A DNA stretch of 64,000 nt from Hyphomicrobiaceae bacterium (GCA_030655135.1 JAURWC010000084.1:62001-126000); one strand, 5' to 3'; counted from the first letter of the stretch, positions 27,279 through 36,490 are shown. The notes: generated by a model from the letters alone, not told the origin. Numbers and translations are program-made.

Positions 27279-27358
27279 GGCGCGCTCCGCGGTGAGCATG
27301 CCACTCTGATGGTCCAGGTTATTACGCCTGCCCATATGTTCGGCCGCAGGAGGCAAAG

Positions 27359-27556
27359 ATGTCTAAACAAAGATCCCAGGTAACGTTGCCAAAGACTGAT
27401 GCGGCAGACCAGCTGATCGCGATTGCGGCCCAGCTCAAGGCAGGCAGTCTGAAAGTTGAAGGCCATGACGCGATCAGCGTTGCCGACCCGGTCGAGCTGA
27501 AAATCAAGCTGGACGAAGATGAGCTCGAAATCAAAATCGAATGGGAGAAGGCCTAG
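27359..27556 (+). CDS. Amphi-Trp domain protein
   Basis: The 65-residue protein begins at ATG 27359 after AGGAGGCAA. Its sequence, with LIAIAAQLKAGSLKVEG and a C-terminal KLDEDELEIKIEWEK, fits the small amphi-Trp domain, an amphipathic module with a conserved tryptophan at the end. The function is unknown. A flavodoxin-fold reductase gene follows after 19 bases; an FNR/FixK box precedes the pair. Confidence 0.75.
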   Translation: MSKQRSQVTLPKTDAADQLIAIAAQLKAGSLKVEGHDAISVADPVELKIKLDEDELEIKIEWEKA

Positions 27557-27575
27557 CAGACCGGATACGTTCCGC

Positions 27576-28151
27576 ATGGCAAAGATCGTTATCATCGTCG
27601 GACATCCAAAAGCCGGCACATATTGCGAAGCGGTCGCCAACGCCTACATGGCCGGCGCGCAGGAGGCGCGGCACGAGGTCCAGCTGTTCCATACGGCGCG
27701 CATAAAGTTTGATCCGGTCCTCCATGAAGGTTTCAACCAGCAGCAGCAGGTGCTTGAGCCGGACATAAAATCGGCGCACGACGCCATGCTTGCCGCCGAC
27801 CACCTTGTCTTTGTGTTTCCGCTTTGGCTCGGCACCCTTCCAGCCATTTTCAAGGGGTTTCTGGAGCGGGTGCTTGCGCCCGACCTCGTCGAGCCTGCGA
27901 AGACGGGCAAATTCGTCAAAGTCTGGGACCGCAAATCGGCGCGCATCATCATCACGATGGGCATGCCGTCCATCATCTACCGCTGGTGGTTCGGCTCACT
28001 CGCGACGAAAACTCTCAAGCGCAGCATTCTCGGTTTCATGGGCGTCGCGCCGGTGCGGGCAACCGTCTTTGGCCGCATCGGGACGGTGAGCGCCGCCACC
28101 CGGGCAAAGTTTCTTGAAGATGCGTGCAATCTGGGGCGTCACGCTGCCTAG
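27576..28151 (+). CDS. Flavodoxin-fold NAD(P)H:quinone reductase-like protein
   Basis: The 191-residue protein starts at ATG 27576 (MAKIVIIVGHPKAGTYCEAV). It has the flavodoxin-like fold of the KefF/MdaB/NQO group: the N-terminal HP-x-x-G-T-Y-C-x-x-V loop binds FMN or FAD, and FVFPLWLGTLPAIFKGFLERV is the characteristic second signature (P-L-W-x-x-x-x-P-A). Such enzymes carry out two-electron quinone reduction and prevent radical formation, or regulate potassium efflux. It probably shares a transcript with the amphi-Trp gene. Confidence 0.85.
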   Translation: MAKIVIIVGHPKAGTYCEAVANAYMAGAQEARHEVQLFHTARIKFDPVLHEGFNQQQQVLEPDIKSAHDAMLAADHLVFVFPLWLGTLPAIFKGFLERVLAPDLVEPAKTGKFVKVWDRKSARIIITMGMPSIIYRWWFGSLATKTLKRSILGFMGVAPVRATVFGRIGTVSAATRAKFLEDACNLGRHAA

Positions 28152-28285
28152 CTTGCTGAACATGCACGCAGGATCTATCGCCTGGAGTTCCACAATATGG
28201 CAGAGGTCGACTGCCAGCGCGGCGCTTTCGTGGTAGAACAGCCTTGTGTGCACGGATGACGCGCGTGCCGCAGTGGAGCCGGACG

Positions 28286-29944
28286 ATGCCATCCAATACG
28301 CCCGAAGAGTCTGTCCGGACAGAGGATGAGCTGCGTATCGCCGAGCAACAAATGTCGGCTATCCTGACCATTGCAGCAGACGCGATCATTTCGCTCGATG
28401 AAAAGCTGCGCATCACTGTGTTCAACGACGGCGCAGTCGCGATATTCGGCTATCCCCGCCACGAGGTGATCGGTCAGCAGCTCGACATTCTCATCCCTCA
28501 TCGATTTCATCAACGGCATCATTCCCATGTCGAAGATTTCGAAAGAATGCCCGTCGCGGCGAAGAAAATGGGGGAGCGTCAGGAGATATTCGCCCGCCGC
28601 AAAGATGGCTCCGAATTCCCGGCCGAGGCGTCGATTGCCAAACAGGAAATCGGCGGCAGACGTGTTTTCATGGTCGTGGTCAGGGACGTTACCGAACGCA
28701 ACGAAATCCAGGCGCAATTAGCTCGGGTTAATAGCGGGCTAGAGATCCGCGTTGCTGAGCGCACCCGCGAACTCGAGGAGGAAATCAGGCGGCGCGAGGA
28801 AGCCCAGATCGCTCTCATTCAATCGCAGAGAATGGAAGCTTTCGGTCAGTTGACAGGAGGCATTGCCCATGATTTTAACAACCTCCTCACCATCGTCACC
28901 GGCAATCTTGAACTTCTCGCCGAAAGTGTCGGCGGTCAGCCCGGTCAGGCCTATTTGAAGCGCGCGACGGATGCCGCTGACATGGGCGCCTCCCTGACGC
29001 GGCGACTCCTCTCCTTTGCCAGACGTCAGCGCCTTACGCCCCAGATCCTCAATCTCAATGACCTCGTGACCGGACTTACGGAAATCCTGCAGCGGTCGCT
29101 GGGCGAGCCGGTGCGTCTTGAAACTGATCTCGCGCCCGACCTTTGGAAGGTCCGCGCCGACGCAAGCGAAGTCGAAAACGCCATCCTCAACCTCGCACTG
29201 AATGCCCGCGACGCGATGCCGGGTGGCGGCAGGCTTCTCATCGCGACCAAGAACGTGGCCCACGGCGGATCGGTCAGCGAACTCAGGGCGCGCGATCACG
29301 TGCTGATCTCGGTTGCAGACACCGGCGACGGGATGACGCCGGACATTCTGGCCCGCGCCATCGAGCCGTTCTTCACCACGAAAGGGCCGGGCCGCGGGAC
29401 CGGCCTCGGCCTCAGCACCGTCTATGGATTCGTAAAGCAATCGGGCGGCTATGCCTCCATCGTCAGCGCGCCCGGTTCGGGTACGACAGTCTGCCTTTAC
29501 CTGCCAAAGGAAGAACAGGTTCTAGGCTCGCCTTCGGGTGCAGCCCGTGAGCAGGTGCCCATGTCCCAAAACAATGAAACTGTTTTGGTCGTGGAAGATA
29601 ATCCGGAAGTGCGCGAGTTGACGCTGCAGCGTGTCGAGGGCCTGGGTTATGTAGCGATGGAAGCCGAGAGCGGCGCAGCCGCGATAAAAATGCTGGGAGA
29701 GGGCGCTTCGCCGGATGTCATCCTCTCCGACATCGTGATGGCCGGCGGCGTTTCCGGCTTCGACCTTGCAAGCTGGGTGGCGCGGCAATTGCCCCATATT
29801 TCCATCGTGCTCGCAACCGGCTATGCGCCAGAGGAGATGAAGCGGGATCCCGCAGAGCTTGCGGACGTGCAGATTTTGCGAAAGCCCTATAAGCGTCTTG
29901 ACCTCGCCGTCGCCTTACAAGCGGCGCTTAAGGGATCAATTTAG
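28286..29944 (+). CDS. PAS-domain hybrid sensor histidine kinase (FixL-like layout)
   Basis: The 552-residue cytoplasmic protein starts at ATG 28286, with GGAG seven bases upstream. A PAS domain (about residues 20-145; [20 protein letters not shown]) precedes a short coiled coil, the HDFNN-type phosphoacceptor region ([19 protein letters not shown], His near 195), the ATPase domain ([40 protein letters not shown]) and a C-terminal receiver ([12 protein letters not shown], Asp in [10 protein letters not shown]). The PAS stretch [14 protein letters not shown] aligns with the helix that holds the haem-binding His in FixL, but related non-haem PAS domains share this His. The gene converges on an OmpR-type regulator, overlapping by 4 bases. 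Confidence 0.88.
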   Translation: MPSNTPEESVRTEDELRIAEQQMSAILTIAADAIISLDEKLRITVFNDGAVAIFGYPRHEVIGQQLDILIPHRFHQRHHSHVEDFERMPVAAKKMGERQEIFARRKDGSEFPAEASIAKQEIGGRRVFMVVVRDVTERNEIQAQLARVNSGLEIRVAERTRELEEEIRRREEAQIALIQSQRMEAFGQLTGGIAHDFNNLLTIVTGNLELLAESVGGQPGQAYLKRATDAADMGASLTRRLLSFARRQRLTPQILNLNDLVTGLTEILQRSLGEPVRLETDLAPDLWKVRADASEVENAILNLALNARDAMPGGGRLLIATKNVAHGGSVSELRARDHVLISVADTGDGMTPDILARAIEPFFTTKGPGRGTGLGLSTVYGFVKQSGGYASIVSAPGSGTTVCLYLPKEEQVLGSPSGAAREQVPMSQNNETVLVVEDNPEVRELTLQRVEGLGYVAMEAESGAAAIKMLGEGASPDVILSDIVMAGGVSGFDLASWVARQLPHISIVLATGYAPEEMKRDPAELADVQILRKPYKRLDLAVALQAALKGSI

Positions 29945-30657
29945 AGACGTTTGACGTTGCCAGCGAACGCGTAGCCCACGCCGCGCACGGTCTTCAATAA
30001 ACGCGGCCGTTCGCTTTCAGGTTCGATTTTGCGGCGCAATCTTGCGATCAATCCATCGATAGACCGGTCGAGCGGATTCCAGTCCTGTCCTTTCAGCAAA
30101 TCCATCAATTCATCGCGCGAGAGCACCCGCGACGGCCGCTTTACAAAGACACCGAGGAGGTTGAACTCGGCGGTGGTGAGATCGCAATGCGCTCCGGAAG
30201 GATCTGTAACCTCCCGCCGCCCAAAATCGATATTCCAGGAGTCAAAGCTGTACCGCTCTCCTTGTCCGGCAGGTGCCGGAGCGGCGGCGACGCTGACGTA
30301 ACGGCGGAGCACGGCTCTCACACGGGCCAGGACCTCCCGCATGATAAACGGCTTGGCGATGTAGTCGTCGGCCCCCAGTTCCAGCCCCACAATGCGATCT
30401 ACCGGATCGCTTTTGCCCGAAATCATGATGATCGGCGTGTTTCGCTTTGCCCTAAAATCCCGGGCGAGCTTAAGACCATCCTCACCGGCCAGCTTCAAGT
30501 CGAGCGTGATAAGACTGACCTCACGGCTCGCAAGGCATTCCTCGGCCTCCCTGCCACTCGCTGCTTCCAGCACGGCGAAGTCTTCGCTCTCGAGTCCTGC
30601 CCGCAACAAGGCGCGGATTTCAGCCTCATCATCCACAATCAGGATTGTTTCCTGCAC
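29941..30657 (-). CDS. OmpR-family response regulator
   Basis: The protein has about 238 residues from GTG 30657, which places ILIVDDEAEIR at the usual distance from the start; a longer frame to 30717 exists, but its first part overlaps TATAAAAATG, which looks like a promoter. It has a receiver domain (Asp in LITLDLKLAGEDG, Lys in YIAKPF) and a winged-helix output domain (LSRDELMDLLKGQDWNPLDR, KTVRGVGYAF). It converges on the PAS hybrid kinase with a 4-base overlap, making the kinase a likely partner. Confidence 0.87.
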   Translation of the reverse strand: MQETILIVDDEAEIRALLRAGLESEDFAVLEAASGREAEECLASREVSLITLDLKLAGEDGLKLARDFRAKRNTPIIMISGKSDPVDRIVGLELGADDYIAKPFIMREVLARVRAVLRRYVSVAAAPAPAGQGERYSFDSWNIDFGRREVTDPSGAHCDLTTAEFNLLGVFVKRPSRVLSRDELMDLLKGQDWNPLDRSIDGLIARLRRKIEPESERPRLLKTVRGVGYAFAGNVKRL

Positions 30658-30780
30658 TGGCGCCGTCCCGGCCTGAACCCACACACAAGGCGTTACATTT
30701 TTATACAATGGAGCCATACCCCCTCGACGGAGCGTTGGTCTACTGGAACCTTGGATCCATCCAACCGGGCAGACCGCACA

Positions 30781-33477
30781 ATGACTATCCGAAATCTTGA
30801 CGCATTACTCGAACCGGGAAGCGTAGCGCTGATCGGCGCAAGCGACACGCCTGGCAGCATTGGAGCCATTGTCGCCAAAAATCTCCTGACCGGCGGCTTC
30901 AAGGGAAACGTCAGCTTCGTTAATCCCCGGCATGACGAGGTCGCAGGTCGCCCCTGCTTTCCGTCAGCCGCTGCGCTCCCGGCGCCTGCCGACCTTGCAA
31001 TTATCGCGACGCCCCCGGAGACCCTGCCGGGCTTAATCAGCGAACTCGGCGGCAGCGGGACACGGGCCTGTGTCATCATCACCGCCGGGATCTCGCCCGA
31101 GATCCGCCAACAATGCCTCGAGGCGGCGAAGCCGACATGCTTGCGACTGCTCGGTCCGAACTGCCTTGGCCTTATCCTGCCTTCGCTCGGGCTCAACGGG
31201 AGTTTCGCCCACCTTATGCCGCGGTCTGGCGATCTTGCGCTGATCTCACAGTCCGGCGCCCTTGTGACAGCGATGATCGACTGGGCTGCTGCGCGGGAAA
31301 TCGGCTTCTCGCATGTCGTATCGCTGGGAGACATGGCAGATGTCGATTTCGGAGATTTGCTTGACTACCTTGCCGCCGACCGCAGCTCACGCGCCATTCT
31401 GCTTTACGCCGAGCAGATTACGCATGCCCCGAAGTTCATGTCGGCGGCGCGCCGCGCCGCGCGCACCAAGCCTGTCATCGTGCTGAAGCCAGGCAGGCAC
31501 TCGACCAGCGCAGCTGCCGCACGCTCGCATACCGGTGCCCTGTCAGGCTCCGATTCCGCCTACAACGCCGCCTTCAAGCGGGCGGGACTTCTGCGGGTCG
31601 GCACCCTTGAGGAGATGTTTTTCGCAGCAGAGGTTTTGCATTTTTCGCCGAAGGCGAGTGGCAGACGCCTTGCAATACTAACCAATGGCGGAGGCGCCGG
31701 CGTGCTGGCTGCCGACAGACTCGCGGACCTGGGAGGAGATCTTGCGCCCCTGTCGCCGCAAACGCTAGCGTCGCTTTCGGCCGTGCTTCCTCAATCCTGG
31801 TCAGGCGGCAACCCCGTCGATATCATCGGCGACGCGCCCGCCGCGCGCTACGAAGCGGCGCTTAGTATCCTTTTGAATGACCCGAACACCGACGCGGTGC
31901 TGGTCATGAACTGCCCCACCGCTCTCGCGCCAAGCGACCTCGCGGCACAGGCGGTAATCAAAGCCATCGAAGGGCAGAAAGCTCTTGGGCTGCCGTTAAA
32001 GCCCGTCCTGACAAACTGGCTTGGTGCGCGGGCAGCAGATTCGAGCCGGCAGCTTTTCATGCGGGCAGATCTGCCGGGGTTCTCCACGCCGGAGGAGGCG
32101 GTAACCGGCTTCATGCAGCTCATCAGATATGAAGCTGGCCAGAAGCAGCTGATGGAAACACCGACCGCTCTGCCGCTTAAGATGAACTTCGACGCAAACG
32201 CCGCGCAGACCATCATCAACAAGACGCTTGAGGCAGGGCGAACACTTTTGACGGAGGCGGAAGCGAAAGACGTTCTGCGCGCCTACGGCATTCCCGTCGC
32301 GGAAACGATCAATGCCAAAACTCCTGACGGCGCCTTCGCGGCGGCGACCGAAATCCTGACGGCGACAAAAGCCTGCGTCCTCAAGATCGTATCTCCCGAT
32401 ATCTCGCACAAATCAGACGTTGGAGGCGTGCGTCTTGGCCTGCGAACTGCAGACGAGGCCCGCGAAGCCGCGTGGTCAATGCTGACCGAAGTTAAGCGGA
32501 ATTGCCCCGGCGCACGGATCACCGGGTTTGCCGTCGAACCGATGATCGACAAGCGCGAGGCTTACGAGCTGATCATAGGAATGTCTGAAGATAAGACTTT
32601 CGGCCCGGTGATCCTGTTCGGAGCGGGCGGCACGTCGGTCGAGGTAGTGAAGGATACAGCGCATGCCCTGCCGCCGCTCAATCTTAAACTCGCGCAAGAA
32701 ATGATTGCTGAGACCCGCGTCAGCCGGCTTCTTGCCGGGTTTCGCAACCGTCCCCCGGCGAGAACCGACGACGTTGCAGAAATCCTTGTCCGTGTCAGCA
32801 GCCTTGTCGCCAACCACCCCGAGATCCGTGAGATCGACATCAATCCTGTGCTGACCGATCACCTGGGCTGTATCGCTCTTGATGCGCGGATTGGCTTGCA
32901 GGAGGCCCACGCACCGGCAAGGACGCCGTTTGCCGTGCGGCCCTATCCTGAAAAGTGGCGCCGCAAAATCATTATGCCGGAGCTGGGGACGCTGACGATG
33001 CGTCCGGTCCTGCCCGAGGATGAACCGCTTTATCAGCCGTTCTTCTCTCGCATGACAGCGGAGGATTTGCGGATGCGGTTCTTTGCGCCGAGCAAGGATA
33101 GGTCACATAAATTCTTTGCACGGCTGACGCAGATCGATTACGCGCGCGAAATGGCATTTGTCGCCCTGGCTTCGTCTGGCGAACTCCTCGGTGTCGTGCG
33201 GCTCGTCGCGGACCCTGATTACAAGAGCGCTGAATTCGCCGTGCTGGTTCGCTCGGATCTGAAAGGACGCGGCCTCGGCTGGCAGATGATGCAGCTGCTG
33301 ATCGAGTACGCCCGGGCAGAAGGCCTCGCCGAACTCACCGGCGATGTGCTCAGCCAAAATTCAACCATGCTGTCGATGTGCCGCACGCTCGGCTTCCGCA
33401 TCGACCTTGTCCCGGGAGATGCGTCGATCCGGCGTGCTACGCTCGATCTTAGGAAAAGAGCGGGGCTGGCGGCCTGA
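30781..33477 (+). CDS. Pat-like ADP-forming acyl-CoA synthetase/GNAT acetyltransferase fusion
   Basis: The 898-residue fusion starts at ATG 30781; the open frame extends further upstream but only across the neighbouring regulator. Domains in order: CoA-binding (LEPGSVALIGASDTPGSIGA), succinyl-CoA ligase-like flavodoxin domain (RSHTGALSGSDSAYNAAFKR), ATP-grasp (CVLKIVSPDISHKSDVGGVR), and a C-terminal GNAT domain (about residues 740-895; LVRSDLKGRGLGWQMMQLLI). This layout matches protein lysine acetyltransferase Pat and related bifunctional enzymes, which often switch acyl-CoA synthetases off. Whether the ligase part is active cannot be told. Confidence 0.9.
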   Translation: MTIRNLDALLEPGSVALIGASDTPGSIGAIVAKNLLTGGFKGNVSFVNPRHDEVAGRPCFPSAAALPAPADLAIIATPPETLPGLISELGGSGTRACVIITAGISPEIRQQCLEAAKPTCLRLLGPNCLGLILPSLGLNGSFAHLMPRSGDLALISQSGALVTAMIDWAAAREIGFSHVVSLGDMADVDFGDLLDYLAADRSSRAILLYAEQITHAPKFMSAARRAARTKPVIVLKPGRHSTSAAAARSHTGALSGSDSAYNAAFKRAGLLRVGTLEEMFFAAEVLHFSPKASGRRLAILTNGGGAGVLAADRLADLGGDLAPLSPQTLASLSAVLPQSWSGGNPVDIIGDAPAARYEAALSILLNDPNTDAVLVMNCPTALAPSDLAAQAVIKAIEGQKALGLPLKPVLTNWLGARAADSSRQLFMRADLPGFSTPEEAVTGFMQLIRYEAGQKQLMETPTALPLKMNFDANAAQTIINKTLEAGRTLLTEAEAKDVLRAYGIPVAETINAKTPDGAFAAATEILTATKACVLKIVSPDISHKSDVGGVRLGLRTADEAREAAWSMLTEVKRNCPGARITGFAVEPMIDKREAYELIIGMSEDKTFGPVILFGAGGTSVEVVKDTAHALPPLNLKLAQEMIAETRVSRLLAGFRNRPPARTDDVAEILVRVSSLVANHPEIREIDINPVLTDHLGCIALDARIGLQEAHAPARTPFAVRPYPEKWRRKIIMPELGTLTMRPVLPEDEPLYQPFFSRMTAEDLRMRFFAPSKDRSHKFFARLTQIDYAREMAFVALASSGELLGVVRLVADPDYKSAEFAVLVRSDLKGRGLGWQMMQLLIEYARAEGLAELTGDVLSQNSTMLSMCRTLGFRIDLVPGDASIRRATLDLRKRAGLAA

Positions 33478-33518
33478 GTGGGGTCAGTCTGACTGGCTTT
33501 CGATCCCAGTTAGATAGC

Positions 33519-33552
33519 AAAAAGGCGGGAGCCCTTTAATGACCCTCCCGCC
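33519..33552 (-). terminator. Intrinsic terminator of the FixK-like gene
   Basis: GGCGGGAG (33524-33531) pairs with CTCCCGCC (33545-33552). Read on the minus strand, the stem is followed by TTTTTGC. It lies 29 bases after the stop of the regulator gene. Confidence 0.75.
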
Positions 33553-33580
33553 ATTGATCAATTGCGAAACTATTCTCGTT

Positions 33581-34267
33581 TTACTCGTTCGCAAGACTTG
33601 TCAGCCGTGCGAGGTCGGCGAGCGTAACAACCGTGCCGCCCTGCTGCAGCTCAATAACGCCCATTGTGCGCAGCTTCGTCAGGGTCCTGCTAACGGTTTC
33701 GATGGTGAGGCCAAGAAGGTCAGCGATGTCGCTGCGCAGCATCGAAAGGTGCACCGCCGTATCCTCATGCGCGCCCGGCCTGCGATAAAGGCTGAGCAGG
33801 AACAGCGAGACACGCTCGATGGCGCTGCGCTGTCCGACACTGACGAGCAGGCTCCTGGTGGCAGCGAGTTCCTGTGACACGGATTTGTAGAGTTTCAGCG
33901 CCAGCTCCGGGTCGTTTTCCGCTTCGCGCTCTAGCGTTGCCGCCGACAGGCAACGGACTTTCGCTTCGCACGTCGTTTGAGCGCTCAGCACGTGCTCTTT
34001 CAATGTCCCGAGTCCGATCAGATCACCCGGGTATGCGAAATCGACGATCTGACGCCTGCCGTCGTTGAGGGTCTTATAAATCGCAACAACCCCTTCTTCG
34101 ATGCGGAACACGTGGCGTCTGGGGTCGCCCTCGCAAAACACATGTTCTTTACTCTCAAGCCTGCGGACTGAGCCCGCACCCATGGTGCGATCGAGGGCGG
34201 AAGGTGTTGCGACGATGGTACCCGCGCCAAACCTGGTTCTGGGTGCGGCAATCTCAGCTGCAAACAT
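33581..34267 (-). CDS. FixK-like CRP/FNR-family transcriptional activator
   Basis: The 228-residue protein has a CRP-type sensor domain (VFCEGDPRRHVFRIEEGVVA, FAYPGDLIGLGTL), a dimer helix, and a C-terminal helix-turn-helix with MLRSDIADLLGLTIETVSRT. The recognition helix has Glu 190, Ser 193 and Arg 194, the E-x-x-S-R set with which FNR and FixK read TTGAT half-sites. It lacks FNR's N-terminal cysteine cluster (Cys are at 45, 100 and 106 only), so it resembles FixK, whose activity is set by expression or partner signals. It is the best candidate for the protein that binds the boxes found throughout this window. No such box precedes it. Confidence 0.9.
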   Translation of the reverse strand: MFAAEIAAPRTRFGAGTIVATPSALDRTMGAGSVRRLESKEHVFCEGDPRRHVFRIEEGVVAIYKTLNDGRRQIVDFAYPGDLIGLGTLKEHVLSAQTTCEAKVRCLSAATLEREAENDPELALKLYKSVSQELAATRSLLVSVGQRSAIERVSLFLLSLYRRPGAHEDTAVHLSMLRSDIADLLGLTIETVSRTLTKLRTMGVIELQQGGTVVTLADLARLTSLANE

Positions 34268-34393
34268 GGTCTCTCTCCCTACCGTCCTGCTTCCGGCCGC
34301 GCCGGTGTGAGGGCATTAGAGAGGCGGTGCGCAATGCAGGTATGCGCGGGAGGTGCCGAATTGTAACGAAATGTCAAAGAGGGGAGGTTGGCC

Positions 34394-34407
34394 CTGATCC
34401 AGGTCAA
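34394..34407. promoter_or_regulatory. FNR/FixK box before the hemerythrin-like gene
   Basis: CTGATCCAGGTCAA ends 54 bases before ATG 34462, in the region divergent from the FixK-like gene. Confidence 0.72.
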
Positions 34408-34461
34408 AGACACCGCAGGCATGAGGATTATCTTGGAGCTTCGGCAAGAAACGGATGAGCA

Positions 34462-35022
34462 ATGGCACCGGGAAAAAAGCAAGGGCGAGGGGGGGACGAA
34501 AAGAAATCGCCCGCGCTGAGGGACCGTATATCCACAGATCGCTTGCTCCAGCAGGAAATCACGGTTTCCCTCGAACACCTTGCGGATCATCTGCCCCACG
34601 TCAGCAACGACCGTTTGCCGCGCATGCTGTTTGCCCTTCTCGAGTTTAGCTGGGCCGAGCATGTCAGTTTTCAGCGAGATGCCCTCTTCCCCATCCTTCG
34701 TTTAAGCGCATCGAGCCGCTCGAACATCGACGCCCTGATCGACCGGCTAGAAGTCGAGCACGTTGAGATCTCGGACCGGCACATCGACGTGCAAGAGCAC
34801 ATCGGCAACCTGCTGGACGGCAGTCCATCGCCGCCTGACGTTTTCGGGTATGCGTTGAGAAACGCGTTCGAGGCGCGCCGCAGGCACATGGATGGCGAGG
34901 CAGAACTCGCTCATTGGTTGCCCCCTGTCCTCGCACCCGCCGACGCCGAGCGGATATCGCGCTGGCAGAGCAGCCGGGCTGATCCGCCCTTTCCCCTCAA
35001 CGTCCTCTACGAGAAGCGCTAG
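34462..35022 (+). CDS. Hemerythrin-like (HHE) protein
   Basis: The 186-residue helical protein has histidines and acidic residues spaced as in HHE domains: QEITVSLEHLADHLPHV, EFSWAEHVSFQRDALFPIL, EVEHVEISDRHIDVQEHI and RRRHMDGEAELAHWL. Hemerythrin-like proteins bind oxygen or nitric oxide at a di-iron site. Some canonical ligands appear shifted, so iron binding is an inference. A small cytochrome c gene follows after 18 bases and an FNR/FixK box precedes the pair, which suits a role in oxygen or nitric oxide handling. Confidence 0.62.
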   Translation: MAPGKKQGRGGDEKKSPALRDRISTDRLLQQEITVSLEHLADHLPHVSNDRLPRMLFALLEFSWAEHVSFQRDALFPILRLSASSRSNIDALIDRLEVEHVEISDRHIDVQEHIGNLLDGSPSPPDVFGYALRNAFEARRRHMDGEAELAHWLPPVLAPADAERISRWQSSRADPPFPLNVLYEKR

Positions 35023-35040
35023 AATGGAAGCCATGTTGTT

Positions 35041-35376
35041 ATGAAGACATCCTATCTCTTGTTGATCACGCTTATCCTGGCGCTCGCGTGCGCAGCGGTC
35101 CCCGCCGCTCTGGCCGGCAGTGTGTTTCAAGGTCACGCTTACGCCGTCAGAATGTGTGCCGAATGTCATTCGGTAGAGGCAACGAACGAAATAGAACCGC
35201 TCTTCGATGTCCCAAGCTTCTACGTTATCGCGCATATGCCCGGCATGAGTAAGCTCGCGATTTCAGTCTGGCTTCGAACGTCCCACGACAAGATGCCGGA
35301 TTTTATCATCCCGCGTCAGGATCGGGAAAACCTTGCAGCTTATATCATGAGCCTTAAGGGCAAGCGCCTCCGGTGA
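35041..35376 (+). CDS. Small periplasmic cytochrome c
   Basis: The 111-residue protein has a signal peptide (about residues 1-25, LALACAAVPAALAG) and a single haem motif CAECH. It ends with QDRENLAAYIMSLKGKR, a typical cytochrome c C-terminal helix. Met in MPDFIIPRQ is a possible sixth haem ligand. It may carry electrons to the cbb3 oxidase or work with the hemerythrin-like protein encoded just upstream. Confidence 0.85.
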   Translation: MKTSYLLLITLILALACAAVPAALAGSVFQGHAYAVRMCAECHSVEATNEIEPLFDVPSFYVIAHMPGMSKLAISVWLRTSHDKMPDFIIPRQDRENLAAYIMSLKGKRLR

Positions 35377-35457
35377 AGAGGGCCGCCGCGGGCCCTATGC
35401 TTGGCGCCGGGTGTGATGAGCAGGTGCCTGCAAAAAGGGCCATCAGATATATGCGGA

Positions 35458-35880
35458 TCAGAACCATAGCAACTCCCCGAGTTTCGCGGACAGTTGATCC
35501 GGCGGGAGAGAAATGAGATCGGTGTCGATCTCCGCGATGACCCTCGCCGACACTTCGCGACCGAGAATATATCGCAGGTCCTCCATAAGAGACGGCGCGC
35601 CCACAATAACGAGCCGGTCGAACCTTTTCATTCCGACGTCTCTTTGCAGCCGGGCCGCAAGCTGGTGTGCGAACGCATAGTCCCGATACGGTTTCGTCTC
35701 GAGATCCGGCTCCGCCACATAACGGATCTCCTCGCGCTCACAATAGGCGCCCAAGGTTTTGACAAACAGCTTCGCCTGCGCCGTGTCAGCAACCAGCACC
35801 CAAAATTCCGGGGTTGCATCGATACTCCCGCAGGATGCCTGTTTTCTACACGTATCGCAGTGGAACAGACTGCACATCAA
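35458..35880 (-). CDS. Host-attachment/eRF1-like (baeRF) protein
   Basis: The 140-residue protein shows FWVLVADTAQAKLFVKTLG, RDYAFAHQLAARLQRDVG and FDRLVIVGAPSLMEDLRYIL, typical of the host attachment protein family, which belongs to the bacterial archaeo-eukaryotic release factor (baeRF) superfamily. The name is historical; the role may be in ribosome rescue or stress. An N-terminal segment carries four cysteines (CSLFHCDTCRKQASC), unusual for the family. Its start overlaps the stop of the sigma factor gene, so the two are coupled. A second eRF1-like gene is at 41524. Confidence 0.78.
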   Translation of the reverse strand: MMCSLFHCDTCRKQASCGSIDATPEFWVLVADTAQAKLFVKTLGAYCEREEIRYVAEPDLETKPYRDYAFAHQLAARLQRDVGMKRFDRLVIVGAPSLMEDLRYILGREVSARVIAEIDTDLISLPPDQLSAKLGELLWF

Positions 35881-36434
35881 GCGGCGCTCTGAAGATAAGC
35901 CGGTTTTTTCTCAAGCTGTCCCGGGAGAGCACCAGTAACCGGCCTGCTTACCGAACATGACAATTCGCGGCGCAATTCCTTGCGTGCGCGGCCAAGGCGC
36001 GAGCGGACCGTGCCGACAGGAATGCCAAGGGCGCTTGCCGCTTCCTGATACTGCATGCCGAGGGCATCGATCATTATGATGATCTCGCGATGGTCAGGTG
36101 TCAGAGCCTGTATACGCTGATCGAGCTGGCGGACGCTGGCCAGCGCTTCCTGTGGGCCTTCTTCCGCCTTCTTGTCGAGCATCTCGTCGGAGAGTGCGAA
36201 ACGGCTTTCGTGACGGCTTTTTCTGCGATGGCGTGTGACAAACAGGTTGAACATCATTTTCGAGGTCCAGCCGAACAGGTTGCTTCCTGTCTCAAACATT
36301 TCCCGGCGTTCCAGTGCGCGCACGATGGTGTCTTGAACGAGGTCCTCCGCATCGGTTCGGTTACGGCATAAACGCGAAGCGAAACGCGACAGCTTTCCTA
36401 TCTCCTGAATCAGTTGCGCGTTCTCAAATGTCAT
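35877..36434 (-). CDS. ECF-type RNA polymerase sigma factor
   Basis: The protein has about 185 residues from ATG 36434. It has region 2 (AEDLVQDTIVRALERREMF, NLFGWTSKMMFNLFVTRHRR) and region 4 (LTPDHREIIIMIDALGMQYQ, IPVGTVRSRLGRARKEL). The FNR/FixK box at 36491 lies 56 bases from ATG 36434 but only 26 from the more distal ATG 36464; the first fits the spacing at other boxes, so I chose it. No anti-sigma gene is adjacent; the next gene is an eRF1-like protein with which it overlaps. The sequence resembles small sigma factors of the general stress group in alphaproteobacteria. Confidence 0.87.
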   Translation of the reverse strand: MTFENAQLIQEIGKLSRFASRLCRNRTDAEDLVQDTIVRALERREMFETGSNLFGWTSKMMFNLFVTRHRRKSRHESRFALSDEMLDKKAEEGPQEALASVRQLDQRIQALTPDHREIIIMIDALGMQYQEAASALGIPVGTVRSRLGRARKELRRELSCSVSRPVTGALPGQLEKKPAYLQSAA

Positions 36435-36490
36435 AAGCGGGGCCTTTCGTTGAGGTTGATCCATCTCAACACAGCGCCCCGTAAGCCCTA

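Noticed and set aside
28286-29944. Calling the PAS hybrid kinase FixL
   Set aside because: It has a C-terminal receiver and an HDFNN-type phosphoacceptor, and the haem-site Arg region does not align without a gap. Only FixL-like layout can be claimed.
33553-33580. TTGATCAATTGCGA after the FixK-like gene as a further box
   Set aside because: The second half-site does not match and it lies at the 3' side of the gene with nothing to activate.
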